Origin: Thalassocella blandensis
GTDB taxonomy: Bacteria; Pseudomonadota; Gammaproteobacteria; Pseudomonadales; Cellvibrionaceae
DNA: 64,000 nt
Direction of reading: 5' to 3'
Assembly (NCBI GenBank): GCA_902141825.1
Contig: CABFPG010000009.1
Coordinates: 62,001 to 126,000, forward strand
The notes below the pieces were generated by a model. It had not been told where the DNA came from, ran no database searches, and was given only the letters and a program-made list of their open reading frames with translations. A program made the position numbers and the translations under genes. Shown here one piece after another: positions 1 through 8,936 of this stretch; position 1 is the first letter of the stretch, and each line of letters starts with the position of its first letter.

Positions 1-3000
1 TAATGCCGCTGATATCAAACACATCAATACTGCGTTGTAAAAAGTTATGCACAAATAAACGCGTAGCTTCATTATTCATCGCCAAACCCTTTGGCGCCAG
101 ACCGGTACTAATTGCCCCCATTCCTGTGCCGGAATAGGCATCAATGATTTCCACACTGTTGTTCGCTTGCAGCGCTACGAAAGCATAATCCCCCAACGGA
201 GTGAGCACCGCATCGGCCGCCAGGTTGGCATCATTGAAATCAAACTGAGCAGAAAAATCTTCGCTGTCTGTACTTAAGTCTATCTGCGATACAATGGTGC
301 GCACGGTACTTTCAAAACTTAGCGCTTGCCCGCTGACAAAACTCCCCCTACCGGTATTCACCTTTTGTGAAGGCACCCAGGCGCGTGTGCCATCTGGCGA
401 AATGGTGATAGACGTGAGGTAATTGGGAATTCCCTGTGAACGATCTTCGCCGTCAATTGTTGTTGTATCGTTCTGCAGTTCAATAACGGCGGCCACAGTT
501 AAATCCGACGTGTTTAACTTTCGAATCTGAGCGCGATCGCGCGGTGAAATAAATTGCGTCACATAAAGCGACTGACCATTACTTGTCACCGCCAGACCAC
601 GCGGCGTATTTCCAACACTGGCAGTGGCTATCATGGCTCCTGTAGCAGGATTTAACCTCGCAATTTTCCCACTCGCACTCAGAGATACAAATAATTGCGA
701 ACCATCTGGCGAGAATACAATGCCAAACGGCTGGGAACCACGCGGTAAATCCACGGTATTCACCACACTACCCGAGGGACTCAATACGCTCACATTACTG
801 GAGTGTTGATTCGTCACCCACACATTTCCATTCGGGGCAACAGCAATTGCACGAGGATGTTCACCAACACCACTTTCCCATAATTTTTGCAAACTGATGC
901 TGTCGATCGCGGAGACAGAGTTATTGTCTGAATTCACCGCATAGACGATGCCATTGGAAAACTGAATGCTGCTCGATCGCGTAGGCTTTTCGTCCGATAC
1001 AGGTTTATGAATAGTAAGCAACATCGCGTCCGTGGTAGTGTTTTGTTCACTGTCGCGCACCGTAACGATCACCGGGAAATGACCGGCTTTGGCAAAGGTG
1101 TGATTGACAGTGGAATTATTGCCAAAGGGTGTGGGCGTTGTGCCATCCCCAAAATTAAATGAATATTTTAATCCTCCTGCTCCACCACTGGCTTGCGCAG
1201 AAAAAGTCACTCGCTGCCCGACCAGAGACGCACCGGGATTTGGCAGGCTTACTTTTAGCGGACGATCAGGCAAAGGAAACAATACCGTCTGTTCGCTCGC
1301 AGAATTGGGGAAGGTTCCGCTAGCGACAGGGCTCCAGTGGATACCGTCACGACTTGTATCAATACGATAACTGGCAATTCGGCCATTCTCCAGATTTTGT
1401 CTGGGAAGGTAGCGCAACCCTCCGACGATGGTCGGGTGCTCTAATCGCAAGCTGAGGTGATGGGGATGAGCAGGACTGGCACTTTGCCACTGCGTATGCC
1501 AGTAGCTTGCCGGGTTACTATCAATAGCGTTGTACGCGGCACCCTCTTCACCAACCAGTTCTTCACTGTCCACACTGTGTAGATCAATATCCAGAATGGA
1601 TAACGGCGCGAGCGAATCGTCCAGCACAGTCAACTCTGCAACAGATGTCCATGCATTACCATTCACTTCACTGTTAGCGACAAGACGGATATAGCACGAT
1701 TCCAATTCACCGGCCACACAATCACTGTGAGGCGTTAGCGCATTAAACTCAAAGATTGCAGCCCAACTATCCGCAGGCAAACGCGTGAATCGCAAACGCA
1801 TATATTGGGCGGTGACCGTAGGAAAGGTGACGGTCTGTTGAATACTGCTGTCGTTATTGCTGTTGCGGTTCGCGACTTCATTCCAGCTGTTGCCGTCATT
1901 CGACACCTCAATCACAAAACCATAAGCACGATCAAATTCAAATGTTACACGGGCGCCACTGAATTGCTGTGGCGAGCCATAATCCACCTGATACCATTGT
2001 GGCAGTGAACCATTAACGGCTGTCCAGCGAGTATTAAAGTCCCCGTCATTACCGTGTGCTGCAGGACGCCCGGCTTCGCTGCTGCTGGCACTGGCGGTTC
2101 CACCACTAATCGGACAATTCTCACTGCATACCTCGCCGGGGTCATCGCCATTGCCAGTTGAAAAACTGGAAACAAAGCGAGTATCGGTAGGGTTACCTGC
2201 CCAATCGCGCATGCCATTGCTCGGCACCACCACTTCATATGTGGTATTGGGTTTCAACGGCGCTGCCGGCGAAAAATTCACAATAGCGCCCTGCCCACTG
2301 TATTGACCGGATAACACGATTCCTGTGGCTTGCTCTCGCACAATAAAAGTCGAAGTATCCAGTGTACTGACCAGAATATTATCGCTCAGAGATAATCCAA
2401 CCCGGCTGCGTAAACCCTGATTGCGAACCCCATTGCGAGGGCTGACCTGCGTTACATATGGTGCGGAGGTATCTGCGGCTGTTTGATGGACGATAAACCC
2501 ATTGCCCGCACCGTGGTCATTGCCGACATACACAAGATTACCGAAGACCGATACCTGACCGTGATCACTACCTGCGCCGACATTAAGCGACCCCGTCCCT
2601 CGCATAACCGGATTGGTCGGGTTAGAAAGATCCACTACACCTATATTATTCTGATTGCCTGAAACGTACAGATCCCCCACACCGGTACAATACAGCGCTT
2701 CGTCCATACGAAGCGAATTGCGATTTAATTCGACAAACTTAAACGGATCACTGATATCCACCACGTGCATGTATGCAGGAGCACCGCGATTGGTAAACAT
2801 CACCTGATTGCCATTGAAACAGGTCGCATAAAAATGTGTACCGGGGGAATAAGTTGTTAACAGACGAGGTTTGGCTGGATCACTGATATCTAAACTGGCC
2901 ACCCTGCCAGTGGCTTCCATACTGGAAACAATCAACTGATTGCCCATCACAAAAATTGGCCCGACCCGCATCCCGCCCAACGCGGAAATAGGTGTGCGAC

Positions 3001-3709
3001 TTAACAGTCTTGGATTTTGAATGTCCGTTGTATCGATGACCGTCACACCTTGATTGGTGTTTGCGACATATAAATATGGTGCCTGCCACGTGAGCTGCCA
3101 GGAGGTATTGGTATAATCCCCCGCCGCAATATTGGGAATATCAAAGGCGCTTACCGGCACTGGCGGAACACCCGGACCGACGTCGGTAAAGTCCCAGATT
3201 TCTATCCCGTAGCCGGTAGGAATGGCGGCGTAATAACGGCCGTTTTGTACGGAAAAACCCGTCCCATGGTTTTCTCTAAAATCACCGGTAGCGCCGGTAA
3301 AATGTCTGTCTTGCTGACCATTAACATAATTATTATAAGCATCACCGTGATGGTAGTGAGAATCATAACTGCGTGCCACCATTGTGGGATTTCGCGGATT
3401 ACTTACATCCAATACCAACCACCCACCAGAGGAATGACCGTGGTCCGGTGCAAACACCCCGACAAAATATCCGTTGAACATATAGCCCATGTTGAGCCCA
3501 AACGGCGCAGCGGGACCCGGCACATTGGCGGGAATGCCAACACTGCTATCGACCAGAGAAATACGTTGAAAGCGTTCACTGGCCGCATAATTTAAATTAC
3601 CAAGCCCAGGTCCATTGACAGCCTGACTTGGGATACTGGCACCCATAACAGAGACAGATAATAAGATTCGTCCCAGCCACGGGAATAAGTTTTTACTGAA
3701 CACGCCCAT
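1..3709 (-). CDS. giant exported surface protein (LVIVD, Ig-like, discoidin, PKD, YncE propeller), partial
   Basis: An open minus-strand frame runs from the ATG at 3709 off the left edge of the window, at least 1236 codons, so the C-terminus is missing. I chose 3709 over the in-frame ATG at 3715 because AGAGGTG lies six bases before it. A hydrophobic signal peptide covers residues 1 to about 30. Then come LVIVD-type repeats with recurring VVDxSxPxxP (about 40-430), a bacterial Ig-like domain (about 415-515), one or two discoidin-like (F5/8 type C) domains (about 530-800), a PKD domain with the FGDGT motif (about 820-900), and a YVTN/YncE-like beta-propeller that is cut by the window edge. The role is probably cell-surface binding or adhesion. 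No catalytic motif is visible. The domain names come from motif recognition by eye, so the boundaries are approximate. Confidence 0.85.
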   Translation of the reverse strand, partial: MGVFSKNLFPWLGRILLSVSVMGASIPSQAVNGPGLGNLNYAASERFQRISLVDSSVGIPANVPGPAAPFGLNMGYMFNGYFVGVFAPDHGHSSGGWLVLDVSNPRNPTMVARSYDSHYHHGDAYNNYVNGQQDRHFTGATGDFRENHGTGFSVQNGRYYAAIPTGYGIEIWDFTDVGPGVPPVPVSAFDIPNIAAGDYTNTSWQLTWQAPYLYVANTNQGVTVIDTTDIQNPRLLSRTPISALGGMRVGPIFVMGNQLIVSSMEATGRVASLDISDPAKPRLLTTYSPGTHFYATCFNGNQVMFTNRGAPAYMHVVDISDPFKFVELNRNSLRMDEALYCTGVGDLYVSGNQNNIGVVDLSNPTNPVMRGTGSLNVGAGSDHGQVSVFGNLVYVGNDHGAGNGFIVHQTAADTSAPYVTQVSPRNGVRNQGLRSRVGLSLSDNILVSTLDTSTFIVREQATGIVLSGQYSGQGAIVNFSPAAPLKPNTTYEVVVPSNGMRDWAGNPTDTRFVSSFSTGNGDDPGEVCSENCPISGGTASASSSEAGRPAAHGNDGDFNTRWTAVNGSLPQWYQVDYGSPQQFSGARVTFEFDRAYGFVIEVSNDGNSWNEVANRNSNNDSSIQQTVTFPTVTAQYMRLRFTRLPADSWAAIFEFNALTPHSDCVAGELESCYIRLVANSEVNGNAWTSVAELTVLDDSLAPLSILDIDLHSVDSEELVGEEGAAYNAIDSNPASYWHTQWQSASPAHPHHLSLRLEHPTIVGGLRYLPRQNLENGRIASYRIDTSRDGIHWSPVASGTFPNSASEQTVLFPLPDRPLKVSLPNPGASLVGQRVTFSAQASGGAGGLKYSFNFGDGTTPTPFGNNSTVNHTFAKAGHFPVIVTVRDSEQNTTTDAMLLTIHKPVSDEKPTRSSSIQFSNGIVYAVNSDNNSVSAIDSISLQKLWESGVGEHPRAIAVAPNGNVWVTNQHSSNVSVLSPSGSVVNTVDLPRGSQPFGIVFSPDGSQLFVSLSASGKIARLNPATGAMIATASVGNTPRGLAVTSNGQSLYVTQFISPRDRAQIRKLNTSDLTVAAVIELQNDTTTIDGEDRSQGIPNYLTSITISPDGTRAWVPSQKVNTGRGSFVSGQALSFESTVRTIVSQIDLSTDSEDFSAQFDFNDANLAADAVLTPLGDYAFVALQANNSVEIIDAYSGTGMGAISTGLAPKGLAMNNEATRLFVHNFLQRSIDVFDISGI

Positions 3710-5084
3710 TTGCATCACCTCTTACGGACACTATTTTTTTTATTTTAAATATCAGAACGCTGAACGTATGTGAGTGGACAACGACGCTAAGCCTGAGTGA
3801 GCTAAGAATTGAATATGATGGGCTGGAGGAACGCATGAGCACTGTGCTATCAAAATCATGATACATCTCTTCTTATAGTTTTTTAGTCAATATGTTGAGT
3901 GGCTACTTCTTATGTTTTGCCTTTTATATGTCCATCTTTTGCAATGGATGCACAAAGCCATCATCAGTAGTTTTTTTATTTATGCTGTTTTTATCTATAT
4001 TGTTTTTTCTTTTTGCTTTCTTTGCTGTACTTTTTTAACTTACTTTCTTTACTTTCTTTTTTTGTTTTCTTGGCTTGTTCTTGCAATGTTCTTTCTTGCT
4101 TTATGTGGCTTGCTTTATGTGGCTTGCCTTATTTTACTTACTTTACGTTTCCGATTAAGGCATTCGTGTGACGACTAGCGGCGTCTAGCGTACTTGGAAT
4201 TTTTCATCCTTTTCGAACAGTCGTTTTCTTTTCACCGGGTTTTAGGACATGTTTGAGTGCAAGATGAGGTCATCCACTCCTTAGCATTAAACCTGGCGAA
4301 TTTTAATATAGATTCGCCACTGTTTAGCGAGTCTAGCGAATTTCAATATTGTAAAATGTCGACAAGTACGCGTCCTGCTTATATTTTGCCGCAATAGCAT
4401 TAGCTTTTTTTCAACTCCGCTGAGTTTAATAACTCAAGTAAATAAAACGCAGGATTCGTCCTTAACTTTTTATCAATCAACACCAATTATTGAACTCTGG
4501 GTTTTATTGTATTTATCGCTTTGTCATTTGTGTTCAGCGTCATCGCGTGCACGGTATGCACGACTGGCGCAACATTTTCAGAACAGTATTAGCAGCATTT
4601 TATGACAGAGGCATTGCACTGCACGCAAAGAGCAGTGTTTTACGGGTCAGGATAAAAACGCTTTCCGCCACGCTTTTCACTACGCTTCCGACCACACTTA
4701 TACATCACATATTTCAGCCTCTGTCATGCTAACTGTCTGCCCAAAAAACGACAAATAACAAACTCACCGTGCATCAGCGAATTTGCCAAACATGGTGATG
4801 CGCAACATGCTTGTTATGCTTTTATATGTTCCGCTTTGACACAAAATAATGCCGGAACCAGTCGGGTTACCCGACGTGAAATAGTAAGATTTCCCACATG
4901 AATGCGACATGTCTACTCTCCATACTTTCTGCACGATTCTGATACGGTTCACGCTAACTGAATGTAAAGCTTTTACAAACACCAAATGCCACCTCTGTGG
5001 TGGTCGTCATTTTAGTGCTTGAGATAATCACAGTGGCCAAAGATAATGAGACGTGTCTCCTTCATTGACGATTGGATAAGGACA
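3710..5084. other. gene-free region, 1.4 kb, T-rich tract
   Basis: No convincing gene. Between about 3960 and 4145 the plus strand is dominated by T with TTTCTT-like words. An open frame there would give a very hydrophobic protein, but this follows from the base composition and there is no ribosome-binding site. A 7-bp inverted repeat (GGCGAAT/ATTCGCC) sits at 4295-4301 and 4312-4318. The right end must hold the promoter of the transporter at 5085 and the left end that of the surface protein. Confidence 0.5.
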
Positions 5085-6347
5085 ATGCCCGTGACAGATC
5101 CATTAACCCCCCCTTCGGCCTCAGCCCCGCAAAGAATCAGTCCCGCTGTGTGGATTATGATAATTTCAGCCTGTTTCATTCTGGTATTGGCCTTTGGCTT
5201 TCGTGCCAGCTTTGGTCTGTTTGTTCAGCCCATCGCCGACGCCAATACCTGGGGGCGGGATTCGATTGGTCTTGCTCTCGCCATCCAGAATTTAGCCTGG
5301 GGTATTTTAGCGGTGGCCGCCGGGGGACTGGCAGACCGCTTTGGCAGCGTCAAAGTCATTGTGGTTGGTGCCCTGCTCTATGCCATTGGCATGTGGATGA
5401 CGGCCAACGTTGATACACTGATAAATCTGCATCTCGGTGCCGGCGTGTTGGTCGGGGCAGGCATTGCAGGCACCGGTTTCGGTATTGTGTTGCCGTTGAT
5501 GGCCAAGCTCGTGAGCGAAAAAGATCGCCAGTGGGTACTGGGTCTTGGCACAGCAGCAGGTTCACTGGGTCAGTTTCTTATTGTGCCGCTGGCACAGCAA
5601 TTCATTGACTGGTTTGGCTGGAGTGGAGCCTTGAATGCCATGTCTGTCCTGGTCATGTCGATTGTTATTTTTGTCATGCCGCTGGTTAAAGTCAGTCGCC
5701 CAAACACAGCAGCACAAGCTTCCATAGAAAAAGAAGAAACTTTTACAGAAGTGTTTGCTCTGGCCAGAACTCACATGTCCTACTGGTTGCTTACTCTAGG
5801 CTTTTTTGTCTGTGGCTTTCACCTGGCATTTATTACGGTGCACTTTCCAGGATATTTGACTGACAATGGTTTTGACCCCAAAGTCGCCGCCTGGTCCATT
5901 GCCATGATTGGCCTGTTTAATATCGCCGGCGCGCTGGTTTCCGGCTTTCTTTCCGGTTATTTGTCGAAAAAAATCATTCTGGTTTTTATTTATTTTGTTC
6001 GCGGTATTTTAACCATTGCTCTTTTACTCTTGCCACTGTCGCTCACCAGCGTGATTATTTTTTCCTGTTTAACAGGATTTTTATGGCTTGCCACGGTGCC
6101 ACCAACAACGGGGCTGGTCGCAACAATGTTTGGAACCCGATACATGGCCACCTTGTACGGTGTGGTTTTTCTCGGCCATCAACTTGGCAGCTTTACTGGC
6201 GTGTGGCTCGGAGGGTGGATCTATGAACGAAGCGGTAATTATGATGCGGTATGGTGGACGAGTGTTGTGCTAAGTTTCGTGGCTGTCGCCTTGCATTGGC
6301 CAATTCAGGAAAGCAGGGTTAAAGCCACGCTTAACCCTGCAACTTGA
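5085..6347 (+). CDS. MFS transporter (monocarboxylate/oxalate-formate-like)
   Basis: A 420-residue polytopic membrane protein with about 12 hydrophobic segments. The N-terminal half has an FRASFGLFVQPI helix and the MFS loop-2/3 motif GGLADRFGSVK (about residues 85-95). This resembles the monocarboxylate porter and OFA branches of the Major Facilitator Superfamily, so uptake or efflux of a small organic acid is a fair guess, but the substrate is unknown. The ATG at 5085 is preceded by AAGGA very close to the start. An in-frame ATG at 5046 would add 13 residues and has no visible ribosome-binding site. The gene stands alone and converges on the siderophore receptor with only 21 bp between the stops. 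Confidence 0.85.
   Translation: MPVTDPLTPPSASAPQRISPAVWIMIISACFILVLAFGFRASFGLFVQPIADANTWGRDSIGLALAIQNLAWGILAVAAGGLADRFGSVKVIVVGALLYAIGMWMTANVDTLINLHLGAGVLVGAGIAGTGFGIVLPLMAKLVSEKDRQWVLGLGTAAGSLGQFLIVPLAQQFIDWFGWSGALNAMSVLVMSIVIFVMPLVKVSRPNTAAQASIEKEETFTEVFALARTHMSYWLLTLGFFVCGFHLAFITVHFPGYLTDNGFDPKVAAWSIAMIGLFNIAGALVSGFLSGYLSKKIILVFIYFVRGILTIALLLLPLSLTSVIIFSCLTGFLWLATVPPTTGLVATMFGTRYMATLYGVVFLGHQLGSFTGVWLGGWIYERSGNYDAVWWTSVVLSFVAVALHWPIQESRVKATLNPAT
6313..6340. terminator. 10-bp hairpin at the MFS/TonB convergent junction
   Basis: GCAGGGTTAA and TTAACCCTGC form a perfect 10-bp stem with an 8-nt loop. The hairpin lies inside the last codons of the MFS gene and just beyond the stop of the opposing TonB receptor gene. 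Neither side has a long T-run, so it is at best a weak or Rho-assisted bidirectional terminator. Confidence 0.5.
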
Positions 6348-6368
6348 AGAATGTCGAAATCCCTGGTT

Positions 6369-8456
6369 TTAGTACTTCCAGTTAACGGCCGCCTGAACAT
6401 TTCGCGGAGCACCATAGTTGGCTTGCCCCCATTGTGGACTGTTCAGGTATTTTTCATCCGTTGCATTATTCACATTGAAAGATACCTGAATTTTGTCCGA
6501 CAGCGTGTAACTGGCAAATAGATCCACCAGGGCGTAACTGCCCTCCACTTCAATATCTCCCACATAGATTTCATTTTGCCAGTTGATGCCTCCCCCTACA
6601 CGTAGTGACGGCAGCGCTGCAAGCTGGTGAGCGAGTGCCAGTTTGAACTGGCTGGTGGGAATAAACGTTCGGGTATCAACACCATTTTCGTCCTCAATAC
6701 TTAAATGGGTATAGCCTGCGCTTAAATTTAATCCTTCGTATATTTCGCCAGACACTTCCAGTTCATACCCCTGACTTTCCACTTCAGTACCGCGATACAG
6801 TGCAAGCTGGGTATCCATATCACGCCCAATATATTCTCCAAAATTTTCATGGCGAGATTCGAATGCCGCCAGTGTTACCACTGCACGTCCATCATGAATT
6901 TCGCGTTTAATACCAAATTCCGTACTTTCACCTTTGACGGGACCTAGTGGGTTTAAATTCTCATCCACCCAGGTCTGCGCTTTAAAGACTTCACTGTAAC
7001 TGGCATATAGCATGGTGTTGTCTACCACTCGATAAGTCAGACCAAGGTAGGGCACGGTTTCACTTTCAGAAACATCCTGCGTAGAACCATAACTCAGCCC
7101 ATCCTGATCTAGCTTCATATTTCGCGCCCCCAGAAGGACAGACAGTTTGTCGGTAGGATTTAAGCGTGAAGAAAGGTAAAACGAATCCTGCGTTTGATCG
7201 ATGTCAGTAGATGAGGTCGCCGGAAAATTTATATCGTAGACGGGCCGAGGCGTATTGCCTTGCAGCCAATCACTGCCAACGGGATCGTCATATCCAGACC
7301 ATTCACTCGTATAAACCGATAATCCCGTCAAGGTGATATCCGCTGAGTTTGCACCAATCACCAGCTCGTGCTCTCGTCCTCCTAACGAAAAGCTTCCACT
7401 TACAAAAATATCGGCAATTTTCTGCTTGTCTTCGGCCGTGTATTCACTGGCAATGGCTACCAGGCCCAGTTCTGTTTCACGATCCGGGGCCCCGGAAAGA
7501 TAGAATGTTTCGGCTTCCTGGTCTTTATCATTGAGTGTGTAGATCGCTTTAAAAGTCCAGTTACTATTGAAGTTGTGGGCATACTCAATAAATGTTTGCG
7601 CCTGATCCGTATTGTAAAACGCCCAATCTGTCGCCGTGTTGGATGACACAGGATAATCCGTGAGTGATCCGTCAGAATAAAATAGCGGCAAGGCGCCAGA
7701 TGAGGCGCCCTCGGATTCGCTGTTATTTGAGCTATGGCCAATTGTAAGACTGGCATGCTCGTTCAATTCAGCGGCAACAATGCCATAAAACACCGTTTGA
7801 TCTTCGTGATAGCGATCCATATAGCTGTCGCCGCTTTCTTTTGACACCACGACACGAGCGTTAATGTTGTCTGTAATGGGACTCGATACATCGCCCTGCA
7901 CACGGTAGCGATTCCACTCGCCCACCATACCCGCTGCAGATGCCTGCAACTCATCTGTAGGACGTTTACGAATAAAATTTATTGTGGCCGATGGATTGGC
8001 CAGGCCCGTAATTAAACCGGAAGCCCCCTTTACCACTTCGACTTGCTCATAGACTACGGTGTCCTGCTGACCTTGAGTCAAACCAAACGCAAATGGAACA
8101 CCCACGCCGTCATATTGAAAATTTACAATATCGAAACCACGTGCCGTGTAATAAGTGCGGTCGGTTTCCACACGCTCCACAGTCACACCCGGAACATAGT
8201 CCAGAAGATCATTAACTTCTCGTAATGAAAAATCTTCAATTTGAGCCAGAGAAATGACAGATACGGTCTGCGGCGTTTCCAAAACTGAAAGGTTGAGCTT
8301 AGTTGCAGTGTCCGTGCGCCCTGGCTCACCATAAACAAATACTGTTTCCAGTTTTTCATCTGTTATCGTTTTATCATCCGCTGCAGTATTGGATTGAGCA
8401 AAGGCAGGTGGAAAGCAACAGGTCATCAGTGCTAATCCCGGGATCAAGGATTTCAT
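6369..8456 (-). CDS. TonB-dependent siderophore receptor
   Basis: A 695-residue outer-membrane receptor. Residues 1-20 are a signal peptide ending AFAQ. The plug domain follows, with LETPQTVSVISLAQIEDF and the ARGFDIVNFQYDGV segment typical of the FhuE/FpvA/FecA-like siderophore receptor family. The barrel ends with an aromatic C-terminal strand (AAVNWKY), as needed for outer-membrane assembly. The ATG at 8456 has AGGAGCTAACT in front. A Fur-type 7-1-7 palindrome lies about 220 bp upstream and an array of 13-bp repeats sits in the leader, so iron repression is likely. The ligand cannot be predicted. No siderophore synthesis genes lie nearby, so a xenosiderophore is possible. Confidence 0.93.
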   Translation of the reverse strand: MKSLIPGLALMTCCFPPAFAQSNTAADDKTITDEKLETVFVYGEPGRTDTATKLNLSVLETPQTVSVISLAQIEDFSLREVNDLLDYVPGVTVERVETDRTYYTARGFDIVNFQYDGVGVPFAFGLTQGQQDTVVYEQVEVVKGASGLITGLANPSATINFIRKRPTDELQASAAGMVGEWNRYRVQGDVSSPITDNINARVVVSKESGDSYMDRYHEDQTVFYGIVAAELNEHASLTIGHSSNNSESEGASSGALPLFYSDGSLTDYPVSSNTATDWAFYNTDQAQTFIEYAHNFNSNWTFKAIYTLNDKDQEAETFYLSGAPDRETELGLVAIASEYTAEDKQKIADIFVSGSFSLGGREHELVIGANSADITLTGLSVYTSEWSGYDDPVGSDWLQGNTPRPVYDINFPATSSTDIDQTQDSFYLSSRLNPTDKLSVLLGARNMKLDQDGLSYGSTQDVSESETVPYLGLTYRVVDNTMLYASYSEVFKAQTWVDENLNPLGPVKGESTEFGIKREIHDGRAVVTLAAFESRHENFGEYIGRDMDTQLALYRGTEVESQGYELEVSGEIYEGLNLSAGYTHLSIEDENGVDTRTFIPTSQFKLALAHQLAALPSLRVGGGINWQNEIYVGDIEVEGSYALVDLFASYTLSDKIQVSFNVNNATDEKYLNSPQWGQANYGAPRNVQAAVNWKY

Positions 8457-8518
8457 AGTTAGCTCCTATAGTGAGTTCCTTTAGTTGTACGTATGAGCCG
8501 TACGTATCAGTCGTACAA

Positions 8519-8557
8519 ACTGGTCGTAAAAACTGGTCGTAAAAACTGGTCGTAAAA
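8519..8557. repeat. three 13-bp tandem repeats in the receptor leader
   Basis: The unit ACTGGTCGTAAAA occurs three times in direct succession. Further GTCGTA words lie on both sides (about 8511, 8567 and 8583). The array lies between the Fur box and the TonB receptor start, so it would be in the transcribed leader or the core promoter of that gene. Confidence 0.85.
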
Positions 8558-8672
8558 AAAGCAACGTCGTACAAGGTGAATGGTCGTGTGAACAGGTGTA
8601 TTGGCTCTCCCTTCGTCAATCGAGCCGATTTTTTCGGCGCTGAGTGTAGAATCTGATATCAAATTTTGCAAG

Positions 8673-8687
8673 TGATAATCATTATCA
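8673..8687. promoter_or_regulatory. Fur box (7-1-7 palindrome)
   Basis: TGATAATCATTATCA is a perfect 7-bp inverted repeat around one central base and matches the classic Fur 7-1-7 operator. It lies in the 480-bp divergent region between the siderophore receptor (minus) and the protein kinase (plus). The receptor is the obvious target. The kinase start is about 250 bp away on the other side and could share the control. Confidence 0.85.
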
Positions 8688-8936
8688 TCTATAAAATAAT
8701 GAATATCGCGACAAACGCCTTGCTCATAGAAACGGAATTATGCAATGACGTCAGTAAAACAGCGGATGAAATTCAGTGCGTAATTTTTTATGATAAACAT
8801 TGCACTTCGGTAAACAGCCATGAAGGTCAGGCCCCTTTCTTGGCTACACGTATTACACGGCAAGCTTCCGTTAACATTAAATTCCCAGTCACCAACGACA
8901 TTCGGCCCTCTGGCTTACTACAATACGGACACGTCC

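Noticed and set aside
3403-3588. Small minus-strand frames inside the giant surface gene, and similar antisense frames in GH16, kinase and rtc genes
   Set aside because: They are shadows of the long genuine frames and lack their own ribosome-binding sites and domains.
3912-4178. Open frame coding an extremely hydrophobic protein
   Set aside because: The composition follows from a T-rich, low-complexity tract. No ribosome-binding site and no helix boundaries with charged loops as in real membrane proteins.
4490-4732. Open frame of 80 codons upstream of the MFS gene
   Set aside because: No ribosome-binding site, no recognisable domain, and it lies within a non-coding-looking region.
8820-8936. 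Longer start for the kinase
   Set aside because: The 39 extra residues look like translated non-coding DNA and the ATG has no ribosome-binding site. It cannot be fully excluded.
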